Source: Sesamum alatum (taxonomy: Eukaryota > Streptophyta > Magnoliopsida > Lamiales > Pedaliaceae). From it: a stretch of DNA of 64,000 bases. The translations under genes were made by a program, and so were the position numbers. Under the pieces are notes generated by a model, which was given only the letters and a program-made list of their open reading frames with translations, was not told the origin of the DNA and made no database searches. The first letter of the stretch is position 1; the number at the start of each line of letters is the position of its first letter. This document shows positions 54,490 through 64,000 of the stretch, piece by piece. The stretch covers positions 14,231,866 to 14,295,865 of the forward strand of contig JACGWO010000011.1 of assembly GCA_034509735.1 (NCBI GenBank). The letters run 5' to 3'.

Positions 54490-54966
54490 TAGGGACGGAA
54501 TTTTGGAACAACATTCTATCCCAAATAAAAAAGAGAACATCATGTCCCAAACACTGTTCTGACTACCGTCCCAAAAATAATACACCCGATTTAAAAGTTC
54601 CCTCCCAAACCTTCGTAAGGCCGTCCAAAATAAAAATAAAAATATGTCCCAAATGCCATCCGAATAATCGGTCCAATATCAATATGTCCGGTTTAAAATT
54701 CTTTCCAAAACCATTCGTCAGGTCGTCCCAAACTGTTATTTCAATTATCCGTTCTTTGGACATATTTTCGGATAGCTTTGTTAGATTGTCCCAAATGCCG
54801 TCCCAATTATTGGGACAATTGGCAAAAGTCGTTCCAAATATTTTGGGACAAGACTTTTTGAGACAGATATTGTTTTCTCCCAAAGCCGTCCCAAATTCCG
54901 TTCCAACAATGAAATGGGACGATAAGCGGTCCCAACCTCTGTCCCAAAATCCGTCTCAATAAGGCC
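54490..54966. repeat. CACTA subterminal repeat cluster
   Basis: Many copies of (C)CGTCCCAAA, TGTCCCAAAT and their reverse forms (TTGGGACAA), spaced roughly 20-40 bp apart. In En/Spm elements such motifs bind the element's regulatory protein; that role here is by analogy. Confidence 0.7.
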
Positions 54967-55110
54967 TTTTTTGGTAGTGTCTAATGGAATTAATGGGCTC
55001 GTTGTTGAACGGACGTTAAAATGATGAGATACTTGTAATTTCTCAAATAACGAGAAAGTATATATATTTGTAATTATACCAGAGTTGAGGAAGATGGTTG
55101 TGATTTACCC

Positions 55111-56299
55111 TTGAATTATTACAATTGATAATCTATAATAGACAATCGAGTGATCAATATTTGGATTCAGTAAGGTACTATGTTTCAAGTAACAGTTTGT
55201 TTACATATTAATGTGTAAGGCTTTGCTAGCTATTTTGGTGGTAAAACGGTATTAGAACGGTCAGTTTTGTTATGTTTAGTGGTAAGAAATTGGTATTGAG
55301 TTAATTATATTTAGATATCTTTAAAAATATAAAATTATATTCCATTGACGTCCCATGCATTTCCCGTGTAGTGAGACTCGAAGAGCCGAGGTTGAGTTCG
55401 TGGTAGCTAGCTAGCGCCCCTGAATCCTTACATCAAAAGAGCACTCGTTATTGGCAAAGTTTACTCTGTTCTAATGCGTTCGTTTTGTTACTTCTTCTCC
55501 CCGACCTTTCAAACGCGCTTCAAGTGGAGTCATCCAGAGGCTTTGGGGGTGGTTGCAACTTTCGATTCCGAGGCTTAACCTGTTTGTTCTACGATCGTTA
55601 GAACTCCCTCCAATCGGTTCAAAGCCGCAGATCAAGGTTGTTGTTTTTTTTTAAAAATTCATTTACACTCATTCAAAAAAAATTATTTTTAATTGTACCC
55701 TTTTTATTGGAGTTTGAACAAGAAATGTTAATTTCAGCTATAAATAAATTTTAAAAAAAAGTTATATTAATTTATAATTTTACTCCCCGTTCAACTTTCC
55801 GTATAGATTATTGACAATAAGACTATTTTCCACAAATGGCTACTTTTTAGCCACTGATTTAGAAAAGAATATTTTATTACAATTAATCTTTGACTTTATG
55901 TATAGCACATTTATCCCTTTACTAATATAAAAAATATTACTATAGTATGTTTGTTATAAATTATATGAAACGGTAAATGATGAATAAAATTAAAAGTTTT
56001 AAAAAAAATTGTTGGCATTAGTATTTTTCGTCCAAACTTAGTAGAAGGTGTATACAGTTGTAAATGAAGAATTTTCAAAAGAATGCAAGTATAATTCCAA
56101 AAGATTTTTTTTGAAAAAGTATAATTTTACATTTTTAGAGGAGTCTACCTGTAATTAAACACCCCCCTTCCCTTTCGGTGGAATGGGCTTTGTTCTTCCA
56201 GCATACATTGTCCGGTGCAAATGGTCCATGAGTGGTCGAATCCCACCAACGGTTACTTGTAAATAATTTTCTATTTGTTATATAATTAGTATAATAAAT
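55111..56299. other. Spacer without recognised gene
   Basis: The part at about 55370-55640 has higher GC and complexity than its surroundings, but no frame gives a recognisable domain and no splice model is convincing. The rest is AT-rich. Confidence 0.4.
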
Positions 56300-56555
56300 A
56301 ACGAAAAAAATGTAATTACCCCTTTGTAATATGTAAAATGTGCAAAAAATTCCTGTGAAAAAATAAATAGAAATTTATCCCCTGTATTTTAAAAAATAAA
56401 GCAAAAAACTCCCTAAAAACGGAGCAAAAAACCCCCCTATGAGGGGTTGTTTGCTGCATTTTGAATACATAGAGGGGTAAATTGCTAGTTATTTTTTCAT
56501 ATGGGGGTAATTGCTCTTTTTGATTACACAGGGGAAAAAATTGCATTTAACCCAT
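56300..56555. repeat. MITE of the 'aaatgagtAAATTaCcc' family
   Basis: The left half ATGTAATTACCCCTTTGTAA and ATTTATCCCCTGTATTTT is mirrored by AATACATAGAGGGGTAAATTG and GGGGGTAATTGCTCTTT, ending GGGGAAAAAATTGCATTTAAC. The centre is AACGGAGCAAAAAACCCCCC. Confidence 0.55.
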
Positions 56556-56607
56556 AAAATAACTATTCGTGTAAAATATTAAACTATAATTTCAAAATTT
56601 TCATTAA

Positions 56608-56640
<33 letters not shown>

Positions 56641-56924
56641 AAGTGACAGTAAAATTTGTTTTCTCATAATATAATTATTTTCAAAACTTTATCAGCAATA
56701 AAAATCTTATCTGAGTTGTCACGACTAATATATAGTGACATCTGTAATGACAACATAAGTACAATATTTTCATTAGATAGTTGTGTGTATGTCATTGATT
56801 GTGTACGAGGACAACTTATATAATTCTTTACCACTTACTATTGGTATTGACAACTCTTATGCAGTACTTATTGCAATTAAAATTATGAAAAAATGTAATC
56901 GAGTCACAGTTATCTAACATATTC
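56556..56924. other. AT-rich spacer
   Basis: A TA-rich run at about 56608-56640. No gene seen. Confidence 0.45.
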
Positions 56925-57261
56925 ATACCTAACAATTTTCTACAAAGTGGTGACGAAACGTATAACTTATACAAATTTTTTCATTTTCCAAGTCGATACG
57001 ATCCATTCGTTCGTAGAACTATTTACTCGATCGCAGACATTTCTGGAACACCTCTAACAGAGGGACAAATAGTCAATTTTGAAAGAACTTATTGTCAACC
57101 TCTTTCAGATATCAATCTATCTGATTCAGAAGGGAAGAACTTGCATTAGTATCTCAATTCAAACATGGGTTTGATTTACACTCCATGTTCTCAGAAATAT
57201 TTACCATCCAAAAAGAGGAAAAAGAAAAAACGGAGTCTTTGTCTAAAGAAATGCGTTGAAA
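56925..57261 (+). pseudogene. ycf2: Nuclear copy of plastid ycf2 (NUPT fragment)
   Basis: One frame gives [20 protein letters not shown], then [37 protein letters not shown] and [11 protein letters not shown], then, after a TAG in place of Gln, [16 protein letters not shown] and [13 protein letters not shown] recognise this as an internal part of the large plastid protein Ycf2, which spans more than 2,000 aa in chloroplasts. Only about 110 codons are present, with an internal stop, a small deletion around the Asn-rich stretch and extra Lys codons. MITE-type sequence follows closely on the right and AT-rich DNA lies on the left. It is a degraded transfer from plastid to nucleus and cannot be functional. 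Confidence 0.85.
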
Positions 57262-57299
57262 TTTAGAATTTATATCACTCTATAAATATAATTACTAAT

Positions 57300-57572
57300 A
57301 ATTTTAATGGGAAAAAAATGCAAGCAACTCTCTGGTGATATTACAAATGAGCAAAGTACTCCCCTATAAAAAGATAAATAGTAATTTACCTCTTTTTGTT
57401 TTTTAATATGAAGCAATTGACCCCATATGTTTTCTAAAATGAAGCAATTTACCTGTGTTTCTAGGGAAGTAAATTGCTTCTTTTTAAAAAACACAGAGGA
57501 GTAAATTGTTATGCTTTTTCATAGGAGCGTAATTTGTTCATTTGCAATATCACAGGGTAAATTGCATTAAAC
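57300..57572. repeat. MITE of the 'aaatgagtAAATTaCcc' family
   Basis: The left TTTTAATGGGAAAAAAATGCAA and GATATTACAAATGAGCAAAG is mirrored by GTTCATTTGCAATATCAC and GGGTAAATTGCATTAAA. The inner phrases GAAGCAATTTACCTGTG and AAGTAAATTGCTTCTTTT are also complementary. It is closest to 13110-13314. Confidence 0.65.
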
Positions 57573-58306
57573 TCAATGTTGATGTCATCATTTGATTTTT
57601 GTTGATAATATATTAATTTTATTTTTTATAATGTAATTCAAACTTTAAGAATTAATATTGGTGAATAATGAGCCAAATCCAATTCATGGTGAATTTTTCC
57701 TGCAATGACAAGGTAATAAATTCAATGCAATAAAACTTATTAACTTAATCAATTGAGAATTAGAATGCCCAAATAATGCTCTCACTTTCACCATTAGTAG
57801 TACAATGATGGGTCAGAGAGCCATTCCGTGCAAAATTATATAAATTGAATTGATGTACTAAACTATCTTAAGTTTTCAGACATCAATTCAAATTAGTCCC
57901 AATCAAACGTATAATTTATTTTGTTAATTTATATATATTTTTCCAAAATTTTGATACTAAATTTCGAGGAAACTTGTCATTTTCTCCCACAAGTCTGGAG
58001 GAAATTACACGTCAAATTTGAAAAAAACTTTCAGGCCTTCCATCCATCGTAGTTCATAGAAGATTGTGAGAATAATCGTTATATCCAAATATTGTAACAC
58101 CTCAATTTAAATTTACATAAGTTCCATTGCAAACTCAAAATTTCTGTTAACAATATCAAAATAATTTAATTTTCACTGAAAATTTTGTAATTCATATGGG
58201 ATCTTCAATATTCAAATTTCACTATGATGACAAATTTGTGAACCAAGTAAAGGAAAATATTGATACTATATATGGTTATAAAATTCTATATTTTTACTAT
58301 AAAGTA
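57573..58306. other. Spacer without gene
   Basis: AT-rich DNA. No domain or repeat recognised. Confidence 0.45.
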
Positions 58307-58773
58307 AAGGATAGATTACACTTACTTTTTCAGAAGTTTAGCATAATTACAAATACCCCCTAATTGTTTAAAAAATTATAAATACCCCCCTCAAATTAAA
58401 AATAATTATGTAAGTCCTAGACAATGATGTGAAAAGTACTACAATACCCTTGCAGAATTTTTTATTTTGTTAAAATAATATTTTAAAAAATATATAAATA
58501 AATCTAAGGGTAGGTAAAATAAATAATTCATAGAAAATATTAGTCCATAAAAATATTTTAGAAAAATCTCAAAGTTATATAAAATTATAACTTATATTTC
58601 AAAAGGACATCTTGGGCAGTACAACACAAAAATTGGACGGAAACCTACGGAGGTTAACAGAATGAGCTCGTTGTTAGACGGACGTTAGAGTCAGGGGATA
58701 TTTGTAATTTCTAAACAACGAGAAAATATTGGTAATTATGTCAAACCGTAAAAGAGGTGGTTGTAATTTAACC
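58307..58773. repeat. GGGTAAATTACAACCA-family MITE, copy E (most complete)
   Basis: The left GGATAGATTACACTTACTTTT, AGCATAATTACAAATACCCC is mirrored by GGTAATTATGTCAAACCG and GAGGTGGTTGTAATTTAACC. The centre carries GAATGAGCTCGTTGTTAGACGGACGTTAGAG. It serves as the reference that shows copy D is split. Confidence 0.7.
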
Positions 58774-59503
58774 AAAAATAAAAGATGAACTAAGGAAATT
58801 AAGGTTTTCTCAATTCAAATGTAGTTTATAATGGGATGTGCAGAGGTGAGACATTATCTCAAGGGAGATGTAACCATGACTTGCCTGAAAATGGATTATG
58901 ACAGTGAAATTACAGCATCCAAATATAGCTTATATAATTGTGAGTAGATGCTTACTTGAATTGAATGTAACACTCACTAACTTTGGAATATTGCACTTAA
59001 ATAAAAATGACATATTATTTAAATTTAAAACTGATTGAACTCCTTAATTGAAGTTGGAATAAAGTATAATTCTGCACAGAATTTTTCAATCTAATTCTAA
59101 TTATAGGAATTCAAACTGACTCAAAACTTGGGGCAGGTTTTTGGTCCTAGTCCATTTCTAGTGGTTCTTGGGCTGCTAATTTATGCTTTCACATTTTTTT
59201 TTTCTTTTATGTAATATTCGGTTCATTACGTTAATTCAATATATTTAAACTAAAAAATTATCAATATCAAATTTGACTATATCTAATGAATAATTATTTA
59301 AATATAAGTTTAAGTGAATATCCATTTTCAGTTGAATCAGACTATTTATTTTTTTGGAAATAGGTTAAAATTTTCTACTGCGCTTGATTAGTCATGATAG
59401 TTTAATGTTTTGAGCTCAATTAAATTTTTAAAAAAGTGATCGACATTTACCGTGATGTAATTAACTGAACCTGATTAACCAAATTTCAGTTGAACAAGAT
59501 TGT
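58774..59503. other. Spacer without gene
   Basis: AT-rich DNA. No feature recognised. Confidence 0.45.
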
Positions 59504-59747
59504 CACTACAATCAAACAAAATCGATACAAAAATTAAGTTTTGGCTGCGGCTAATAAACATTTCCCATAGTTTTAATTATAGCAAAAATATTTGCTATAG
59601 TTTTTAGTTATAGTTAATGTTTTGGCCCCAATTGCAGAAACAAAGACTAATAATCGTTGCGCAGCCATAATTAAATGTATTCACCACACTTTTTGACTTT
59701 TAATCATAATAATTAACCATTATAAAAGTTATATTTTTTCTAATGTG
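59504..59747. mobile_element. CACTA-like MITE, family M, copy 6
   Basis: It begins CACTACAATCAAACAAAATC and ends TATTTTTTCTAATGTG. Between them are AAGTTTTGGCTGCGGCTAAT, GCTATAGTTTTTAGTTATAG and CGTTGCGCAGCCATAATTAA. Of all copies it best shows both CACTA-type ends. Confidence 0.65.
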
Positions 59748-59799
59748 TCCAGTACTTTATAATATGTGTAAGAAAATTAGAACATGTACATCATTTTCT

Positions 59800-62630
59800 T
59801 TTTGTTTTTCATTTTTTGAGAAAACCATTCATTTTATTGCTTGCCAATAAACTGGAAACTATAAGCACAAAAACAACTGTTTACGACTCTGGACATGCAC
59901 AATCAGGCCTTGATAGCTCTAAGATGTTAGGAAGGGATTTCGCCTCCTGTGTCTCTCGGGCCCCGATTTGGGATTGTCTCAAAACCCATAAACCTTGCCT
60001 AGCCCTTTTCCACTACCTCCAATGGGGATACCAGCTTAGCCTTGAAGAGCATCTGGTTGCAACTCCACCAAAGTGACCAACATATCATAATGAATAGGTC
60101 GAACTCCGGGCCATCTAGGTATGCTAGTATCCCTCGTGTCTAATGCTCGATCTCGCTGTGGTCGAGGTTGATTATGCGTCATGGAATTCCGGATAACGCC
60201 CACACATGTCGAGAGAAAGTGCACCCCTGCAGGATGTGAGGGAGGTTTTCTGCGGCAGTGGTGCATCACACACATTCGGCAGCGACAACCATTCCCCTCT
60301 GTTGTAACCTGACCATAGCCAAAATGGCATCCCGGCATGCCCTTCAGGCAACAAGTTTCACTTTGGGCGGTGTCTTTGTGTGCAACAGAAACTACCAGTT
60401 TGCCCCACTACTGCCGGCCAACTCGTCCACCTCTACTGAAGATCCTTCCGTCTCTAGAAGCATCAAGGCCACCTGTTCACACTACAGACAGAAATACAAC
60501 CTTTCTTATCGAGGTACCAGGTCAGAGCATCCCTCCCTCCGATTCATCAACTGGAACCCCAAAATACAGTCCGCATCCACTTCACTGAACTCCTATTGAA
60601 TTCAAGTTCGCGTTCCAGGCCCGCATTCCCGCCAACAATAGACGCTGCGCGGTTGCTGTTGTCTGGGAGCGTGCGAGCTGAGTTCGATACATGAAGGTGT
60701 GAGGTTTGGACAGTCATCGGTCTTTGTGTATATTGATGTGCTCTCTTGTCCCTACTCTCCATCGAGCCCCCCGGAGGACGACATCTCGTTGCTGCCAGAA
60801 TCGATCTCCACGTGAAAGACACTTAGCCATTGTATTGCTTTGGGAAGTACATACATTTCAGAACCCAACTGAGCAAAGAGTCGCGGTGCGTGAGAATCCT
60901 CCAAGCTTGCTTTGATAACATGGCAGGTTAAAGGCGTGCAGTTGGCGAAAGCTAAGACCATCGACTGGCTTGCTCTTGCAAAGCCTACCCCCAAGAAAGC
61001 CAGTGGACATTGTGATCCTCCTCATGGTGCCAAAAGTTTTTTGCTGCCATTGCTTCAAGCTCCCGAATTAGGCCTCAGGGATCCTGAAGCAACTCAAACA
61101 TATGTTGGAATAGCCTGAACAACCACTTTTATGAGGACCATACGCTCCCACCTATAACAGACGCTTGGAGCACTAGTTTGAACCTTCACCAACACCTTAT
61201 CCTTAAGACAAGTAAAGACCTCCCGTTTCCAACGCCCCACGATTGGCAACCCAAGGTGTTTATCATGCTTCTCCGCCAACTTGACCCCTAGGAGAGAAGC
61301 TAGTTCAACCTGCGTGGCTACTGCTGCATTTTTGCTGAAAATTACGATGGAATTTTGCAAGTTGATGTGCAGCCTCATGCCCCTCTCGTATCTGGCTAGT
61401 AGTCTCTTGACGCAGGTCATGGCTTCCTTCATAGCTTGACAGAATAGAAGTGTATTGTCCGCGAACAAGAGGTGGGAGATACGCGTGGCCTCTTTACTCA
61501 CCGCAATACCTTGTAAGCTGTCACATTCTTCTTCCTTCCTCACCATGCTGCTGAAAGCCTCTGCACAAAAAGGAAGAGATAGGGGAAAGCAGGTCTCCTT
61601 GATGGAGTCCCCGTTCTGGCCTGATGCTTCCAAACTCGACCCCGTTAATGAAGAATGAATAGGAAATTAGTGTAACACAAAGCATAATAAGTTCTACAAA
61701 ATGCACGTGAAAGTCTAATCTAAGTAAAACCCTCTCAAGAAAATACCACTCCACGCGATCGTAGGCTTTATTGATATCGAGTTTCAGCGCCGCATGACCA
61801 ACCTTACCCCAATGTTTATGGGAAAGAACATGGTTTCAACTCATATGCAAACAAGACATTATCAATGATGAGGCAGCCAGGGATAAAGGCGGATTGAGAC
61901 TTGGATATGATGGAGTGAAGGAAGGGCTTGATGCGATTAGCGACCGCCTTAGAGGCTATTTTGTATATGATATTACAAAGGCTTATGGGACGGTATTAGG
62001 TCATTGAATCTGGGTTAGCACATTTGGGAATGAGGGCAATAAGTGTCGAGTTAGGAATTCGGCATGGAGTGATTGTTTAAGAGATCTATCACGCATCGAA
62101 TAACACTGAAACCTACTATATGCCAATAGTGTTGGAATAAGAGATGACACATACCGTTTGGTCCCGATGATTTGAAGGGGTGCATCTGGTCGAGAGCTTT
62201 CTTGACCTCCTTGGGTGTGGGCTGTAGGAAGGGTGAGTTCATGCCATTGTCCAACTTCGGCTCCATTGCGGCCATGATCTTTGCCGTTACAGTTTCATCG
62301 GGGTTCATGGAGCTAAACATGTCTTGGAAGTACCTACAAACAATATCCTGAATACCCCTGATATCAAACCTCAGTACCCTTTGTGCGTCCATCAGCTTTT
62401 TGATAGAGTTCCGACGCCGTCGATCACTAGCTCGAGTGTAAAAATAGGTTGAATTATGATTCCCTTCCTGTAACCACTAGGCTTTGCCACGACACTAGCT
62501 TCCAAATTTGGTTCCTCCCATAAGAGCAACTCTCCATCGTGGTGCTTAGCTATTTCGCCGGTTGTTTTGACGCGGCGAATCGGGCCCTTCTTTAGCGTGC
62601 AGATCTGCTGGTTGAGGAGCTTTGATTAGG
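59800..62630 (-). mobile_element. LINE-D: 5'-truncated L1-type retrotransposon
   Basis: It reads right to left from the endonuclease-RT linker to past the zinc-finger region. T-rich sequence at about 59797-59818 may be the decayed A tail. No target duplication was found, and the right end is close to an Athila-type LTR. Stops and frameshifts are frequent. Confidence 0.85.
60036..62392 (-). pseudogene. LINE-D ORF2 relic: reverse transcriptase with altered catalytic motif
   Basis: MDAQRVLRFDIRGIQDIVCR leads into KKALDQMHPFKSSGPNGMCH (RT start, 62392-62051). EWYFLERVLLRLDFHVHF and PERGLHQGDLLSP lie at about 61754-61590. The catalytic motif reads HLLFADNTLLFCQAMKE (about 61485-61435), with the second Asp of FADD changed to Asn. 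LLGVKLAEKHDKHLGLPIV follows, and zinc-finger remnants with CRCRMCVMHHCRR occur near 60270. Frames change near 61850, 61600, 61100 and 60850. Confidence 0.83.
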
Positions 62631-62806
62631 GGAAATTATACAACTTATTCCTATGTTTTCACCCTCATTTTATCTTGATATAATGCTTGTTCTTGGGTAT
62701 ATTTGTGGTTTTTAGGAACTTTGATGGGCAAAAAGGGCAAGTGCAAGACAAGAGTCCAAACATAGAGAGAAGAGTCAAAAATCCTGCAGAAATGACTACA
62801 AGTTAG

Positions 62807-62874
62807 CCCGTGACCCACGGGCTATCAGAAATCCGGTTTCAGAAGCGCAGGAAGCATAACCCGTGACCCACGGG
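62807..62874. promoter_or_regulatory. Duplicated palindrome CCCGTGacCCACGGG in the LTR
   Basis: The 15-mer CCCGTGACCCACGGG (6-bp inverted arms, 3-nt spacer) occurs at 62807-62821 and again at 62860-62874, each followed by yTATCAGA. Both lie 200-270 bp upstream of the LTR TATA box. A protein-binding or hairpin role is inference. Confidence 0.5.
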
Positions 62875-63078
62875 TTATCAGACATTCGCTGGGCGGAAAT
62901 TGGCAGACGAGTTGACCTACAAAAATCGAGAATTCTGATTATAGGTCAACCAAAAAGGAGTCCTATTTCCCTTGTAATCCACCTTAGAGTCTTGGTTAGA
63001 ATAGGACTAGAAAAGAAAAAGAGTTTCTATGCTAAATAGAGTCCTATTCCTCTCCTTCCTCAACTAGGATTGTCCCTC

Positions 63079-63087
63079 TATATAAAG
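63079..63087 (+). promoter_or_regulatory. TATA box of the Athila-type LTR
   Basis: TATATAAAG in a CCCTC...GAAGGAGGGAGG context, about 425 bp after the inferred LTR start. Transcription of the element would start near 63115. Confidence 0.65.
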
Positions 63088-63862
63088 AAGGAGGGAGGAG
63101 AAGACTGGAGAGAACTTGTTTTTCCAGCAATTTTCTGCATCTTTGTGTTTTTGCTAGAATTAGGATGAACTAATTTTCTTTTTGTGCTAAGGCTTATGGA
63201 AAGCCTAATTGATACTATGTGTTAAATATTTTTCTGGATTAATCCACCGTTATTTTCGCATATCCATGAGTTATTGTGTTTATTGCTATTATTTAAGAGC
63301 TTGATCACCTCTTAGATTTACTTAATTATGTTAATGAACCGAGAGGGAATTTAGCATAGTGGAAAGGGTAATTCATGGTATGGATTGAATGATGTGTAGA
63401 CATACACAGGCATGATCTATCTGGTTCCATAGGTTTTTCATGAATCTTAATGCGTTATTATCACGAGTCTTGGAAGAGGAGAGATCCCCTAATTCCTTGG
63501 TAGTAATAGGTTCGATATAGCTCGAGAGAGTATATTGGATTAAATTAGGAAAAACCTCAGTATGCGAAGATAATTATTTGTGTGATTGATCCGTTAATAT
63601 TAAATGCATTGCGTTGATTAGGTGGACCTATAGCCGTGGCACTCCTTCCTAAATCTGCGTTTTTCCTCACCATAATTGCTTGCTAAAAGTTGATTTTATT
63701 TTTTAGTAGACTCCTAAATCATCCAAACTCTTCGGTTGTCCAAATAATTAGGAATAGTCATAGTTGTGGTAATTGTTTCGTTAAATCCTCGTGGGATCGA
63801 CATTCTTTATACTACTTGATAGCTAGTACACTTGCTAGTATATATTTTTGCAATCAAGTTTT

Positions 63863-63880
63863 TGGCGCCGTTGCCGGGGA
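63863..63880 (+). other. tRNA-Asp primer-binding site
   Basis: TGGCGCCGTTGCCGGGGA is complementary over 18 nt to the 3' end of plant tRNA-Asp(GTC), including CCA. This site is characteristic of Athila-type elements. The 120 nt after it are untranslated leader with no gene start inside the window. Confidence 0.88.
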
Positions 63881-64000
63881 TTTAATTCGAAAGAATATCA
63901 TAACTCGCTGGACTTAATTAATTTGGATTTTTCTTTGCTTTATTTTATTTTTTACTTTTTTTACCTCACTTCTCTTCTTTCTTTAGTTTGTGTTTAATGA

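Larger units (their letters stand above)
52915..54979 (+). mobile_element. CACTA (En/Spm) transposon remnant
   Basis: The right end reads GGCCTTTTTTGGTAGTG, the reverse complement of a CACTACCAAAAAA-type CACTA terminus. The 480 bp before it are packed with GTCCCAAA/TTTGGGAC-type words in both orientations, as in CACTA subterminal regions. The left end, inferred from the split MITE at about 52915, has no CACTA and may be deleted. A degenerate transposon-encoded gene fills the rest. Confidence 0.75.
52597..55110. mobile_element. GGGTAAATT-family MITE, copy D, split by a CACTA insertion
   Basis: The left part 52597-52914 opens GGGTAAATTGCTTCTATG and runs into CACAAAATTTAGATAGAAC, which lines up with ACACAAAAATTGGACGGAAAC in the intact copy at 58307-58773. 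The right part resumes at about 54980 with TAATGGGCTCGTTGTTGAACGGACGTTA, lining up with the next part of that copy (AGAATGAGCTCGTTGTTAGACGGACGTTA), and ends GTTGTGATTTACCC at 55110. The two parts add up to one element of the expected length. Confidence 0.75.
62654..63856 (+). repeat. 5' LTR of an Athila-type Ty3/gypsy element (element continues beyond the window)
   Basis: About 1.2 kb ending in CA, followed 6 nt later by a primer-binding site. The likely start TGTTTTCACCCTCATTTTAT is inferred from the TG and the change of sequence after LINE-D; it could be off by a few tens of bases. A TATA box lies at 63079-63087. The only open frame near the right end (63690-63917) spans the LTR edge and is not a gene. 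Confidence 0.78.

Noticed and set aside
54563..54962. Open frames on both strands near the CACTA end
   Set aside because: They are made of GTCCCAAA subterminal repeats read as codons.
55370..55640. GC-richer, complex segment considered as a host exon or RNA gene
   Set aside because: No frame gives a recognisable protein, no cloverleaf or snoRNA boxes fit, and no repeat partner is visible in the window.
63690..63917. 75-codon open frame at the right edge
   Set aside because: It runs from the LTR through the primer-binding site into the leader, which is noncoding in this class.
1..64000. Search for an unknown multi-gene defence, biosynthetic or regulatory system
   Set aside because: Only three intact host genes (two XTH, one CASP-like) are present; all other coding text belongs to known retroelement or transposon families or to plastid-derived DNA.

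Overview
The window is nuclear DNA from a flowering plant, most likely a eudicot. It has AT-rich spacers, split plant genes with GT-AG introns, plant-type L1 LINEs with 17 and 19 bp target-site duplications, Ty3/gypsy elements of Tat and Athila type, CACTA remnants, many MITEs and one nuclear copy of plastid DNA. I see no operons, ribosome-binding sites, CRISPR arrays or prokaryotic systems. The species cannot be named from sequence alone.

Host genes. I can support three. Two are tandem, same-strand xyloglucan endotransglucosylase/hydrolase genes, XTH-1 (2114-4009) and XTH-2 (14544-16587). Each has three exons, with the same intron positions and phases and a 194-bp middle exon. The third is a four-transmembrane CASP-like (DUF588) gene (37093-41913), whose second intron is about 4.2 kb and filled with small transposons. 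XTH proteins cut and rejoin xyloglucan in the wall. CASP-like proteins are plasma-membrane scaffolds, some tied to local wall modification. No shared regulation of the three is visible.

Layout. 1-4.9 kb: XTH-1 and flanks. 4.9-13.7 kb: spacer between the XTHs, holding MITEs and LINE-A (8865-13011). 13.7-16.6 kb: XTH-2. 16.6-25.5 kb: MITEs, palindromes and LINE-B (20969-23557). 25.6-31.2 kb: LINE-C, nearly full length. 31.3-36.9 kb: MITEs, a pogo/Emigrant-like element and an 867-bp foldback palindrome. 37.1-41.9 kb: CASP-like gene. 42.47-52.25 kb: a complete but decayed Tat-lineage Ty3/gypsy element on the minus strand, with an oppositely oriented extra gene under its own TATA box. 52.3-55.1 kb: a CACTA remnant inserted into an older MITE. 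55.1-59.8 kb: MITEs and a plastid ycf2 fragment (56925-57261). 59.8-62.6 kb: LINE-D. 62.65-64 kb: 5' LTR and tRNA-Asp primer-binding site of an Athila-type element that runs off the right edge.

All transposon reading frames are broken. I found no unknown multi-gene system. The most interesting material is structural: the antisense gene in the Tat element, the long palindrome, MITEs with G-rich cargo, nested insertions that give a relative chronology, and a LINE truncated almost exactly at its ORF2 start.
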